From the NCBI GenBank assembly GCA_012295275.1, contig CM022674.1:10556292-10620291 (forward strand): a stretch of DNA of 64,000 nt, read 5' to 3'. The notes beneath the pieces were generated by a model that ran no database searches, had not been told where the DNA came from, and was given only the letters and a program-made list of their open reading frames with translations. Origin of the DNA: Chrysomallon squamiferum (taxonomy: Eukaryota; Mollusca; Gastropoda; Neomphalida; Peltospiridae). The position numbers were made by a program, and so were the translations under genes. Below are positions 28,552 to 53,697 of the stretch, piece by piece (within the stretch, counting starts at the first letter, position 1; the number at the start of each line of letters is the position of its first letter).

Positions 28552-30891
28552 CAACATCAAAGCATCATTATTTGAGAAGCACCAACTGTGCATATTAGAA
28601 CACACATGCATAAAATAAAAATTATCTTGAACCTTGGCCTTGATACGTTGAAATGCAAAGAACAACATATCCACATACATAGACAGCATATCACACCGAT
28701 AATAAACACAGAGATAACACAAGTAACACAAGCACAGAGAACAAAAATTAAAAAAAAAGATATTAATAAGAAAACATTACAGTAATATAATAGAATAATA
28801 AATCTAATTATGAATATATTAAATGATTTTGAAAAGATATATTAATTTTTATAATTTTCTGTGAAATATATATATATCCATAGACAAGATAACACAAATA
28901 ACAAAAACACGACAACAACAAACAAAACAACACAAATGCAAAGAACAACACATCCACAACTCACAAGCAGACAATGATACCACAAATAACACTAATAGAC
29001 AACATAAAAGCAACAAGTAACACAAACACAGAAAGCTGACACATACATCTATTTACGGAGAAGATGGAAAACTTAATACACAGTGACACACACAAAACAC
29101 AAATAAACACACTTAAATAATTAAGGCTTTCCTTTTAAGATTACTGATTTATCTGAAAGAAACCACTGAACAATATCATTGTAAAAATGTCTGATTATTT
29201 GAAAAGAACCAATTGTTGTGCATATCAGATCATAAACATACATAAAAGAAAAATTACCCTTGAACTTTGGCCTTGAGACCTCAGAAATCGATCATACATT
29301 GGACCAGAGATATCACATTTGATAACACTAGCTTCAGGATCAATTAATGATTCATCTGGCCATTCTTATAAAGACAAAACAAATTATTAGTCTCAAAATA
29401 ATGTACAGGCTATTACATAAAACATAAGTCTGTAAAACAATATCACTTTTTTTTGTTTTTGTAACTATATAAAACTATAGTCAATCTGCAAACTGAAAAT
29501 GTTTCATTATTTCTGTCTATATAATCTATATATTTCCATTTAGCTCTGAGGCATTGTAACAGAAACAGATCTATATAGAAAGTGAAATCAATTTATTGTC
29601 CACAGATTGCTTCATACTAAATAACATTTCAAAAATGGGCCAAAAAAGAGTATAACAAAATTGAATATACAATAAAAATAAAAATAATAATAATAAATAA
29701 ATAAATATATATATATATAAAGAATAATTAAATAAAAATACATATATAAAATGCAGGAATTTAGTAACAGTAATTATTTAAAAGAAAAAACCCAGCAGTT
29801 TAACAATAATTATTTAAAAGAAAGACACAGGAATTTAACAACAGAACTTATTTAATAGAAAAACAGAAGTTTAACAATAATAATTAATTAAAAGGAAAAA
29901 AACTTTAGTTTAACAATAATAATGTCTTAACTTAAAAACCCTGGAGTTTAACATGACTTACTTTCTGGCAGATCATCATTTTCTTCAGTTGGTTGTGCTT
30001 GAACTGATTGTGCTTGTTCTTGCTGATCTCTTTTCTGTTGTTGTATTTTGTTGGCTTTCCTTTGAGCAGCTAATTCTGGTTTCAAAATATCTGCAGCTGA
30101 GCACTCATCACAGCTGACTAAGACTTCATAAAATTTATCAAATGCATTTTCTCTTTGGCTTGGCAAAATAGTAAGTAGTTCTCTCTTCTTATCAGTAGCT
30201 GTAGGTTTAGCCTAGATAAGGAGACATATATACATATATATCAAGATATGTATATATGTATGAATGTATGTATGTGTATATGTCTGGCTGTATGTATGTA
30301 TTTTGAACATATTATTTATGTCAGATAATATTATGTATGTATGTATGAGAGAAAGAAAGAGAGAAAGGCAGAGAAGAGAGTGATAAGAGATAGAAAAAGT
30401 GAGAGAGACTGAAAGAACTGGTTGTCTACTGTGTCTTCTGTTTGATATGCATTAGTATTACTGTGTTATGCTGAATTTTGTCGATGTTTTACAAAATAAT
30501 TATTTTAAGAGCCTTAAAATAAAAAGAACTTTAAAGATCTATTAAAAAAAAAGAAAAAAAAAGAAAAGCCATAGTTGAATTCAAATTCTGAGAGTGAGAG
30601 AGACACAAATGTAAACTATTTTTAAATTTGTTTAAAACCATGAATATATTTCAGTACTTTCAAAAACATATTTGAACTATTCCCCAAGAGCTGAATTAAA
30701 TTTCCCATCAATTTACGTGTATTAAACAAAAATATATAAACAAAGTTATCACTAACCATAATCTCTTCCAACAGAGAGTTAGTAATAACTCCATTTTCTT
30801 CCAAGGCATATGCAATCGTTTTTATATCATGAATTTCTTCAATAATCCTAGTTCTTTCAGTTCGTAGAATGTCTTTATGTGTCTCATTCAT
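24684..30891 (-). CDS. CARD-containing caspase (initiator type), one frameshift
   Basis: Cysteine protease of apoptosis or inflammation. Coding exons in order on the minus strand: 30891-30757, 30211-29962, 29364-29258, 27974-27787, 27494-27278, 25834-25643, 25308-25199, 24836-24684. The CARD lies in the first two exons (IIEEIHDIK; KRELLTILPS; AFDKFYEVLV). The p20 part follows: GKAVIINNYDF, catalytic His in ILTHGEKDN, catalytic Cys in QACQG. After an Asp/Ser-rich linker (SSSDETRSD) comes the p10 part (YVSWRNTKKGTWFIQ; final FYFFPGLPP). Length about 450 residues, as in caspase-2/9. Exon 27974-27787 has 188 nt where the flanking phases need 189; frame is lost near 27861, where REGTDK must pass into the DQYSLDKLFGQLYYE frame. 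This is either a sequencing error or an inactivating mutation. The QACQG pentapeptide is the caspase-8/10 form, despite the CARD. Confidence 0.9.
25850..26365 (-). other. caspase intron, AT-rich part
   Basis: Lies between coding exons 27494-27278 and 25834-25643. No exon, RNA gene or mobile element recognised before the minisatellite at 26371. Confidence 0.55.
26371..26895 (+). repeat. 23-bp minisatellite in a caspase intron
   Basis: About 22 copies of ACATTCAAAACATGGTACAA plus GTC. The first half is nearly perfect; the second half varies (ACATGTC, ACCTTC, inserted ATATGGTATAT). Because 23 is not a multiple of three, 69 bp make one 23-residue repeat in every frame, and plus-strand frames stay open without being genes. 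Confidence 0.95.
28440..28660 (-). repeat. duplicate of the 3' end of a caspase exon plus intron
   Basis: Matches 29090-29295, about 645 bp away: both contain TTAAGGCTTT(T/C)CTTTTAAGATTAC, the GTGCATAT segment and an exon remnant. At about 28628-28652 the minus strand reads like the end of exon 29364-29258 (FQRIKAKVQDN against FLRSQGQSSR). The duplicate is decayed. Confidence 0.75.
28860..29090. repeat. AC/A-rich low-complexity duplicated DNA
   Basis: Rich in ACAACACAAA and related words, similar to 28190-28440. It is part of the same local duplication as the exon remnant, inside the caspase intron 29257-27975. Confidence 0.6.
29765..29945. repeat. about 45-bp degenerate tandem repeat
   Basis: Three to four copies of a unit with TTTAACAATAAT and TTATTTAAAAGAAA, within the intron between exons 30211-29962 and 29364-29258. 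Confidence 0.6.
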
Positions 30892-30911
30892 GACAAACAA
30901 TTAATTGTCAT
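30888..30911 (-). promoter_or_regulatory. seven-codon uORF overlapping the caspase start codon
   Basis: The first coding exon follows an acceptor (TTTCAG) and opens with ATG at 30911. Seven codons later it stops at TGA (30890-30888), which overlaps the main ATG (30891-30889) as ATGA. A TAA in the main frame at 30903-30901 shows that no in-frame upstream start exists in this exon. Such an arrangement could reduce initiation or allow reinitiation. Confidence 0.6.
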
Positions 30912-31039
30912 CTGAAAGAAAAAGAAAAAATACTGAAAGAAATAAAACATTAGTTTGACAAGGATTTTTTCAAAGATGTCTTAAACCTTTATCAGAACTT
31001 ATGCACAAAGATGCTTCCTAGTAATGATGCTGTCAGGAA

Positions 31040-31890
31040 CCTATATCTGATACAGTATGGAAATGGGGAACAGAATCAGATGAAGCTTTCAAGAAAAACA
31101 TGTTTGATAATACTTCCTGTTTTGGAATATCCAGTCTACATAAAGCTATTTGATTCTTACACAGGCATTATTAGTGAAAGTTTAGGAGCAACCATATAAT
31201 GTTAAATCAAGATTATAACTGTTTTTTTTTTAAATTTTTGTTGTTATGACAGATAAATCCTCTGACATACATTGCTAATCTAGATCTTACATGCCATAAA
31301 TGGTTATCTTCTTTTTGAGCCTGCTACAACTTCACAGTGAAGTATAGAAATTTTACTTTATGATTTCCAGAGAAGCAAGAAACAGTTCACATGAAGCAAA
31401 TTTTGTGACTGTGATCTGCAAAATTGTTCATGCATCAAACCATACAGAGAATTTGAGTTTTTCTGCAAATGTGATTAATAGTAATAATAAACATGACAAT
31501 AGATGTAAGAGACAACTGATGTAATATAGATGTTGAAGACTAGAGATCACCATAAAAAAATACAAATTTAAATCCCATTCATCATCCAGAATACCAAGCT
31601 AGGCAGAATTTAGTTCTTTGAAAATTTACAGTTGCAAGGACATTTGATGAATTTCATCTGTTTCCATATAACGCTGAGCATTTTTTTATTTTATATATAG
31701 ATTTATTATTTAGATGGTATTAGCCTCTTCTCATTGAATGGTGGCATTGTGTAGTTTCATGGTAATGTTGGTCTTCATGAAAGGACAGAAAAATTTCACT
31801 TTTGAAAGAAAGATTCTACTGGACAGATGTTGAGAAATCTATACAAGTCTGTATGTGAAATAAATAATGCCAACAAATACTACTGAACCC
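31040..31890 (+). mobile_element. decayed Ty3/Gypsy-like pol fragments
   Basis: Two broken pieces resemble Gypsy pol. At about 31108-31198 one frame reads PVLEYPVYIKLF and ends SLGATI, like the reverse-transcriptase/RNase H junction, while a neighbouring frame has WGTESDEAF. At about 31770-31860 the words GNVGLHERTEK and ERFYWTDVEKS, in different frames, resemble the zinc-binding N terminus of integrase. Stops and frame changes separate all pieces, so it is inactive. It lies upstream of the caspase start codon, probably within its first intron. Confidence 0.5.
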
Positions 31891-31899
31891 TCTGTTAAC

Positions 31900-33060
31900 C
31901 TAATCGTCAACTAAATCTATGAATTTTCTGAAAAAAACTATCCAAACTAGATCAACAGTATGTATTCATAATTTGACACAATACTCTTCAAGTGTATCCT
32001 AGGTCAATAAAACTGAATTATTCTTTATCCGTTTCAATATGTTCTTTCCAAAAGAATACATTCCTACAAAGGAGTGAGTGAAGTTTGTCGAAAAGCTGAT
32101 GATTGAACATTGGAATCTTCTGAAAACTGAAAAATCTTCCTTTACCATCTTATGGGTGAGTATAGACATAATCGAAGTTATTATAGAATAGTTTGAAATA
32201 TGTTAATGAATTGGCATCTAAAGATCTGAGAAAAATCACAATCCTGCCAGGAGATAAAATATAAAAAGAAGGCTGGAGCTGCTGTTTTATCAGTTGGTAA
32301 CAGGCTTTTGTTTTCATGTATTGCTTTTGATGAAAGACATAACTTAGCTGGGAGTTGTGAAAATGAGTATTTGTGGTTTGACTGAATCTTTGTGATTTGT
32401 AAAGAAAAGGACTAGAGGAGAGAGAACAGTGCATTGTAAGTTGTTACTTCCAACACTTCATGGTAATGTACTTCAACCTGAGTCATATCAAAGATATTAT
32501 GACCCAAACCTATTCCATAAACAACAAAACATTTTAAATTATGTTCATTCATTGCATCTGTTGGATTCAGTTACCTTTACAGTAAGATGACAGAGATACT
32601 GGTTGAGAAAGTACAGATGAAGTCAGTGATTTAAGTGAAACAAATGAGGAAGATGTTGAAGAATCAATTCATGATTTTGAGGAGAAGAAATATCCTCTGG
32701 CAATTCAATCTCTGATCAGACTGCAGTCAAATGATATCAACCAAACTGCTTTCATAGATCAATCACCAGAAGAAAAAAGAACACAGATAAAGTAGAGGCT
32801 ATGTCTCAGTTTCAACTAAGGATACCAGAAAATGCATATCCAAGAAGATCAAACTGAGCTTGGGACAAATCATTGTGCATGGACAGTGGACAGTATTTGA
32901 TGTCAGCAGCAAATGAACAAGTATTGGATTGTTGGAGCTGATTATATCACCTCACTTATCATACTGGATATTTTATTTTTTCAAATGAGCCAGTGTATAC
33001 ATTATTCTTTTTTCTCTTATTTCTGTAACTTTTTATTTCAATTCTGCTATAATAACATGT
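31900..33060. other. degenerate sequence, possibly further retroelement
   Basis: Frames are short and broken. A plus-strand stretch near 32620-32790 keeps protein-like composition (NEEDVEESIHDFEEKKYP). It may be the downstream part of the Gypsy relic, but no domain is recognisable. Confidence 0.3.
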
Positions 33061-33482
33061 AAATAAATCTCTTTTCTCAATTTGTCAAAACTTACATACA
33101 ACACTTTTGCATTTTTCTCTTCATTTTAATTCAAAACTGTTTTATATATAACTTAAAAGGTATTGTCTATTTTAATCATAAAGTTAAATGGAAAGTAAAA
33201 TTTAAAATTTTATATATGGATTCTTGGATATTTGAAGATATAAAATGCTCATGCCATCCATAGAGTACATTTAGGAAATGGATGTAATTATATTAGTGGC
33301 TGTAATTATCATAATTGTGTAACGTATACTGATGTGGAGATTACTTCAGTCTAATTAAGGATTCAGGTGCATCATGTTTTTTTGGTGTGTTTTTTTATAA
33401 CTATTATTTAAATGATGTTATATTTCGTATGACTAAAGACAGATATGAAGAAACAGCTCTCCAAATACCAAACAAATACCTT

Positions 33483-33524
<42 letters not shown>

Positions 33525-35770
33525 TCATCATCATCATCGTCGTAATGATAATTATATTAAACCTCAACAAGTAATACATACAAGTCTTTCTAAATAGATT
33601 GGTGATAAATTACTTTTCATTCCACCTCCAGGAAATTATTTGCATTTTTGAACATATACTGACTCAGTGACTGTCTTACTTTTCGTTTTAAGAATTTAAA
33701 ATGTTACATAACTGATATTATCTATTTAAACTGTATATTTAATGCGGAGTAAATAAATAAATAAATAAACCTGGTAAACAGACTAGGAACGTTACTTACA
33801 AAATATATAAATGTCAGGTAGAAGTCACCTCTATTCTAGTTTCGGTTTCTAAAAGGAAGCGGTTAGTAACGTGAAAACTAATTCGTGATTTACGACACGT
33901 TTATATCACCGGTCACGCACTAATCATGGACAGAAGACAGATAGATACAGTCACAACTAACATATACTAATATGATTATTGTAGTTATCAAACATATTAC
34001 TATATTCGCATTTAGTTGATTTTTGGGTATATCTTTTATTAACATGGCCTTATCACAGAATATTATATATATATATATATTTTCTTTTTTCTTCTTAGCT
34101 GATGATAGTCTTAGACCGTTGAGAACCTTTTTAAAAAAGAAATTAAGAAAATTAACTGTCATTTGTATTATAAAACAAATATCTGTCATTAGTTTTCCAT
34201 TTTATGTAAACTAATGTAGAACAGATTGCACAACACAACATTAGATAGCTAAAACATTTATTAAAAGTGCTTTAATTATGGGTTTAATTTGTCTTTTTAT
34301 AGTTCTGCTATCAGTAACTATAATACATATATACCGCTATGACAGAAATAGGCAACAAATCTTTGTACTTCTGTAAGTTTACACATTCGTTAGCAAATGT
34401 GGTTTGTATAGTCTGCAGTCTAAAGAGTATAGTATAATATTATTATCTTATATCTTATGATTATGAAAAAATTGGGCTAGGCCAATTATTATTAATATAT
34501 ATATTTTGCCCTTTTCACACAAGGAATAAACGGTTAAACTGGTATCCTAATTAAGATATTCTTAAAGATTTAAACATTTTAAAACCAATTTTATAACATA
34601 TAAAAGAAAAAAAAATCTTCTTATGTTTGTCAGTGTAGTTCAGTTGTATAACCATCATTGATATAATCATTTAAAATATCATTTAGCTTCATATAAAATG
34701 TATGGCGATTTCACACATCCAGAAATTGATTTCGATTAATAATTAATTTGTTCACAGTTTTCTAAGAACCTCCATGCAGAAACTTAATTCACACTACTTT
34801 GCTGTAATGATGTTTAAAGCATTACGGTGTGTACAATATAGAATTTGCTGCCAGTAGATAATAATAAATAGCGCCTTACAAAGAGCCTTCTCAAAATACC
34901 AAAAACCTGTTGTCTTATATTGATTTTGATATTGCAGTAGTAAAACACGACTGTAAGAAATTTTATATCATCTTGATTGATTCTCTGTTTCACATATATT
35001 AAAACTGGGTTTTTTAAAGGGAAATCAACTCGTTTTAAAAGTTGTAGAAATACAGAGTCAGAGGTGTCTAAAGATAATTCATTCTTTCACTACCAGGACT
35101 CTTTTAGTCTATAGACCTTTTGCCAAATATCGCTTTACTTCAAATAAATAATAATAATATTAATAATGGTAGTAACAATGATAATAAAAATTGTTCTTAA
35201 CATAAATGTGCTAAGTGTATATTTTTCCATGCTGCACATTTTCACTATTAAAATATGTTGAAATTTAAATGTTTATTTATTAATTTGTTTTACAGAGTTT
35301 ATTGTGCCATATTTAAACAGATAACCAACATTTGAAACATTTCCTGGAAAGCTGATCTCTTAGCATATGCCTTTATTAAACATAAATAAATATTTTGATT
35401 TATATTCAGTCTTTAATAACTGTCAGTACAATTATTTCAACTCTGACTCAAATGTATAAGATTTTATGTGTTAATTTGATTATGAAGAAAAGAGATAAAA
35501 TGCAAATACAGTGGTCTTAATTTCAATGTAATTATGGATGAAAAAAAATTTAATGATCATATGATCATAATTATTCACCAATTCTTTTATTTTTATCAAT
35601 ATGTTTTTTAAAAATAATTTATCAAATAAAATTACTATAATTAGTTTCTAATTAACATCATATCTTAGCATACATTAATATAGATGTCACTAATCTGTAC
35701 AATCTACAACAAGGATAATTAAAACTTTCAATTTTTTCTTTGTTTTATTTATTTATTTATTTTTCCAACA
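33061..35770. other. AT-rich intergenic DNA with possible caspase 5' UTR exon
   Basis: The less AT-rich part at 33800-33930 ends, on the minus strand, in a strong donor (GTAAGTAACG at 33799). It could be a 5' UTR exon spliced to the acceptor at 30912. This is inference only. A trinucleotide AATn run lies at 33486-33522. Nothing else recognised. Confidence 0.35.
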
Positions 35771-35779
35771 ATCTTGCCA

Positions 35780-35892
35780 GAGATGGTGAATGCCGTCTGC
35801 CGTAACTCAAGAGAAGACGACAGAGCCATTGTTTCCCCGTCTAAACAAAAAAGTTCATGGATAAAGAACAATTTACTTGTACCTGCCTATTG
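35780..35892 (+). other. short exon-like segment of unknown origin
   Basis: A locally GC-richer stretch follows a possible acceptor (CTTGCCAG). It holds a 35-codon frame beginning ATG GTG AAT (MVNAVCRNSREDDRAIV) and ending TGA. It could be an orphan exon or a transposon remnant. No family recognised. Confidence 0.25.
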
Positions 35893-36165
35893 ACATAAGC
35901 ATATTAAAATTAATTAAGTACTTTGTATTGAGTACATATTATTTTAATTATGAATTTTTATTATTATTTTTATTTTATTCTTCAGTAGATACGGATAACA
36001 GTGTCGAAATATCGATAATCATGCATGAAAAAAATAATACCGATTTTACATTTTTATTATTTCTTTTATATTTTAATACAATATGTTTTAATTTAATTCA
36101 AAGACGTTTGATGTTTCCTAGAAATTACCATTATACATTTATGCATCACTTTATTATGATCTGAC

Positions 36166-36467
36166 ATCTCTCACACGGGCGGTAACTAAATATGTCAGTG
36201 AACATCTCTCACAGCAGAAAAACAAACGGTACAGATTCCAGACGAGAACAGTTTATACGCGAAATGATGAAGAATCTGACATAGATGTAGACAATGAGGA
36301 TAGACAGACTGCTTGGCAACCGATTCAGTCGCAATATCTTTCTTTCGGTTATTTCTGTATTTTTTAACATTTTGCATTATATTTCTTAGCATTTTGTTTG
36401 GAGTGTGCCCGCAATTTTTTGTAAGGCTTCAAGTGTGTCCCGAATTCACAAAGCTTGAGAACCACTG
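36166..36467. mobile_element. right end of a second hAT-like copy
   Basis: Homologous to 20650-20907 (CAGTGAACATCTCTCAC, TTTCGGTTATTTCTGTAT, GGCTTCAAGTGTG). Unlike that copy it keeps the terminal inverted repeat, CTTGAGAACCACTG, followed by CTCTATCC. It contains an extra internal piece absent from copy 1. The left end was not found next to it. Confidence 0.7.
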
Positions 36468-36739
36468 CTCTATCCTATGTCTGATTTCAGTTTCACAAGA
36501 TAAATTAAAATTTGTATTAACACACCATTTACGAATACAAACGAATACAAACATCGACATGGTTAAGACATACGATTACGTCACAATGTAATTTTTAAGC
36601 GTAACTATGGTAGTTATTTAATTTACTATATTTATGTAACAAGTTATATAAAACTCTTTAAAAGAAATTAATAAACAAAACAAAAATAATAATAATAAAT
36701 TAGTAAATAAATAAACATAGTACCTTATACAAAGAATAC

Positions 36740-36791
<52 letters not shown>

Positions 36792-37114
36792 TTATGTTTG
36801 TTTTATTATTGTTGTTGTTAGTTTCAGTTTCGATCCATTTAGACATTATAAACAACATGCTGAAATCAAAACTTTGTTTCTATAGTCTTACGGTTGTCTG
36901 ATGTTAACCATATTTATGAAACGGCAGGAAAAAAAACAACTAACAACAACAACAAGAAACTAGTGCTTTTTTTTTATTATTATTATTATTATTTTTTTTT
37001 TTTTCAAAGAAACGAGAGACTAAATACCAATAAAATGTTCTAACAAAGCGTAGTTTATACCTAAACTGCAAGATCAGAATATCTCTGTCCTTGTAATGGT
37101 TCATGTACAGATAG

Positions 37115-37168
<54 letters not shown>

Positions 37169-37600
37169 TTATGTGTGTGAGAGAGTGCACTCTATCTGTG
37201 CTGAGCGTGAAATATTCATCTACCTTGTACTTTTGATCTTATTTGAAGTCGTAATTTTAAAAAACGAATTGATTTACGCTACACGGAAGTTGTTATTTTT
37301 CTTTCTTTTTTATTCTTTTTATTTAATGATTTTTGTGCAAATATTAAATAAATTACGTCACAATTACTGTTATTTATTATTTAACATGATCTTTATCGTT
37401 CTAACCACAAAAATAATTAAATTCCCAGTAATATTATAGCTGTAAACAAATAATTGTCTACGATAATAAATTATATCAAGTCAGGACGTGTTACCGGTTA
37501 GTCATAGAAACACGTCTATTGATACAGCATGTTACTTTTCTTTCCTAAATAAATTTCTCAATCAGACGAATGAATAAAATATAACAGCTACTGTCAGAAC
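36468..37600. other. intergenic DNA upstream of the YqcI/YcgG-like gene
   Basis: Contains TTA/ATA trinucleotide runs at 36739-36790 and 37118-37161 and T-runs near 36969-37005. The non-repetitive stretch 37470-37620 probably holds the promoter and 5' UTR of the next gene. No clear TATA box. Confidence 0.45.
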
Positions 37601-37621
37601 TAACGTTAGTAAACAGTTGCT

Positions 37622-39966
<2,345 letters not shown>

Positions 39967-40210
39967 TTGCTTTTATTGATTTGGCATATCGAAAAGTACT
40001 CTTCAAAAATTATCTTGAAACAACTTTTTGTGTTATATATATATTATTATATCGGCTATTATATGTTGTCCAATTAACATGCATAATGATTTGAATATAA
40101 AATAAAAAATAAATATATGTATTTTTTAAAACTGATTTACGTTTCTTCAAATTTTTACTATTGTCTTTATTTTTGTATTTGTACATTTTTATGTGTGAAA
40201 TAATTTAATC

Positions 40211-49485
<9,275 letters not shown>

Positions 49486-50060
49486 TTTGAAAATGTACTT
49501 TTCTCAGCAAAACTTAATATATTAATTTTTGTATTGCGGTCACTGCTGATCTTTCTTTTAAAATTACCTTTTCCGAAAACTAATGAATATATTTTCGTCC
49601 TTTTAAAACAACAAACTAACCTTGTCTGAAAGCTATAAATATATTTTTATCCTTTTAAACAACGAGTGAAAAATAATGAGCCCAAATTTTATAACATCAA
49701 AATCACTCGCTGATCTGCACACGAACGATTTCGAGCTAATTTATAAAACGTGTCACGTGCATTACTGATTTGTTATTTTAGCCATGGAAATTCCACTCAG
49801 CTGAGACCGTCCAGTTTGTTACGTACAATGATGGCAACAGATGGAACAGGTTATTTTAATACAAGATATTTAATATTTAATATTCATATTTAACTATTCT
49901 AGTTTCCCGCTTCGCTGAACACCACATTAGAAAAACAGTTTTAAACATAAACAATTTTATAAAGAAACTTAATACAATTAGACACACAAAAGAATAAATA
50001 ATCAAATAAATAAATAAATAAATAAAATAAAATAAAATAAAATAAATTTTAAAACATTTT

Positions 50061-50091
<31 letters not shown>

Positions 50092-51170
50092 TTTTGTGTT
50101 GTATTTTCTTTGTCTTTATTTATATTAATTTTCTGTCTTTCTCTTTCATACTTTCTTGTTCGCTCCCTCCTCTCTCTCATTACCATTGTCTACACTTCAT
50201 TCTCTCTTTCTCACATTCACAGTTTATATAACAGAACTGGATCTGTATAGCTGGTATAGCGCTGTTCTGAGAAGGAGTTGGTCGAAGGGTCTGTTATACA
50301 AAGTGTTCCTGTCGGCTGTTTTCCATTCCAGTAAATAATCACAAACTTATACTTGATTTCCTGTCTTTTATAAGGAACATGTAACAGATCCATTTAAAGA
50401 ATCCATGGTATAAGGACGTTTTCCCTCGAATATATATATATATATATATACATACATACATATAAGCGCAATCAAGCATGGTAGGTGGGGAATAAAACCT
50501 CCACGTGGGGTCAAACCAGACCCCAAAATATCAGAGATCACTTGACACTTTACAAACTTCAGTTTCATCATTTTAATTCCCACCCCAAAGGAGAAGCTGG
50601 AACAGCGGACAGCTTTTTATTTTAATTTTATTGTTTTGTTCATGATTTTATTAATATTCATTGTTCTGTTTATTTAGATAATAAAACTAAAAGTAGCTGC
50701 AGTTTCTGTCAGAGCAACCTGCCACCTGTTGACTGAAGTAGATTTACGTGAATAATTTCTCCTGTTTTTGACAACAAAATTGATTTGTTTATGGTTTTGA
50801 GCAGCGCAGAACGCCCACCTTAGCATGATGGTTCAATGGAAGAAGATACCGAATTTCTTCCTTATTATGGAATAATACACTAATGTTAAAACAGAGATAT
50901 GTGGATAGAGGTATAGAAAGAGAAAGAAATAGAAGGTATTTATATATATGTACTAATTTAAATAATATCAACATTGGTTCGTTAATCACTTGGTAAAAAC
51001 AATACAAATAAATTAATTAAAATTCTCGCTAAGAAAATGATGGGGGTGGGGGGAATATCAAATATTTTAACTGAAGTCATAAACTAGAACGGAAATTGTA
51101 ACCGGAAGCAAGGCCGATAAGATGACATGAGTACATAAAAATTAAAATGGCATCGCCTCAGTTAATGCAG
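49486..51170. other. intergenic DNA between divergent TRPC and secreted-peptide genes
   Basis: TRPC transcription must start to the right of 49485; no clear TATA box seen. It holds AAATn/TTTAn runs at 49998-50090 and an AT run at 50430-50450. A stretch near 50461-50580 with CATGGTAGGTGGGG and CCACGTGGGG may be part of a transposable element. No supported gene. Confidence 0.5.
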
Positions 51171-51174
51171 TGAA

Positions 51175-51235
51175 TATAAAAGTACGATTGACCTTAGCTC
51201 TTCAGTATAAACGTCACAACGAAATCGTATAAAAG
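51175..51235 (+). promoter_or_regulatory. two TATA-box candidates upstream of the secreted-peptide gene
   Basis: TATAAAAG occurs at 51175-51182 and again at 51228-51235. These lie about 120 and 65 bp before the ATG at 51295. Either could place a transcription start inside the short 5' UTR. Not proven. Confidence 0.5.
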
Positions 51236-51294
51236 TGGCACTGATTAATATCATTTCATCAAAAGAATCTCTGAACTTCAAACTGACAGGAGAT

Positions 51295-52694
<1,400 letters not shown>

Positions 52695-53010
52695 GTTGTG
52701 GAAGTGTTTCAGTAATGTAGTTCAAACATAAAAAGATAATAAAATATAAACAATAAAATAATGAGAGAGAGGGATGGGTAATATTAATAAGACTAATAAA
52801 TAAAGTTTGTATTTATTTATTTGCATCGAACTTCGAAACAGAAATAAACGAAGATTTGTAGCCAGAAACAGTTTAATATGCTATTTGACTTTGAACGCTT
52901 TTATAACCGTCTCGATGCAGGCGGATAGGAATTTATAGAATTTCGATATTAAGTTGAAATACGTAACAGGCCTTCCATACGTTTAATTAATTATCCATAA
53001 AACGTGCCTG

Positions 53011-53186
53011 ACTCAGCGTGTGCAGCTGCACATAAATAAACCTGTCTGAAGCTGTTGAAATTATTTTACTTCATCTTCGTCTGCTGTTGTTTTCTTGTCG
53101 TCTTGTTGATAAAATAACTGGATTCATAAAAAGAGAATATGAATTAAATCATTTTATTTCAGTTACTCTTTGATAGTATAAAATAT
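53011..53186 (+). repeat. long inverted repeat, left arm
   Basis: About 175 bp that match the reverse complement of 53698-53870 with only about two single-base differences. The arm begins ACTCAGCGTGTGCAGCTGCA and ends GATAGTATAAAATA. No open reading frame crosses it. Confidence 0.95.
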
Positions 53187-53312
53187 ATTTTCAAAAAGAA
53201 ACATCAAGAAAAATTTCATCTCATTCACTGGTTTATTTTCACATTAGCATTAAAAAGAATAATTACTGTTAAAGCACACACACACACCCATCCACATACA
53301 CACGTACTCATA

Positions 53313-53344
<32 letters not shown>

Positions 53345-53697
53345 AGTAAAACAAGTAATATATCGAAGTAAAATTGTTCCGTCCCAAAATACTATAAGTT
53401 TGGAAAATTATTTTATTTTACTATGACAGAAAAAGAACAATAAAATTTAATGATGAAATTATCCATAAATATTCCTAGGCCTTTAAACATGAAATTAATA
53501 GAATAGTCAGTGAACATTAAATTTTTACGAAGCAATGAATCTAAAAAAAAATGTTTTACATATACAAAATTTCCAAATTTTAAACTTTCACAACTCTTCA
53601 ATCTGTCGGTCTTGGTAAAAAAAAAAAAAAATGCCTTCTAATGTTAATAAGTTTTCTCTATGGCATAAAACAGAAAATATTATTTCGTTATTGTTGT

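Noticed and set aside
28266-28785. Membrane-protein-like frames in AC-rich DNA
   Set aside because: Low-complexity duplicated intron sequence; hydrophobicity comes from base composition.
32150-32434. 94-residue minus-strand protein
   Set aside because: No domain, no splice support, surrounded by retroelement debris.
50156-50338. 60-residue plus-strand frame after a CT-rich acceptor-like site
   Set aside because: No partner exon or recognisable domain; support too weak to call.
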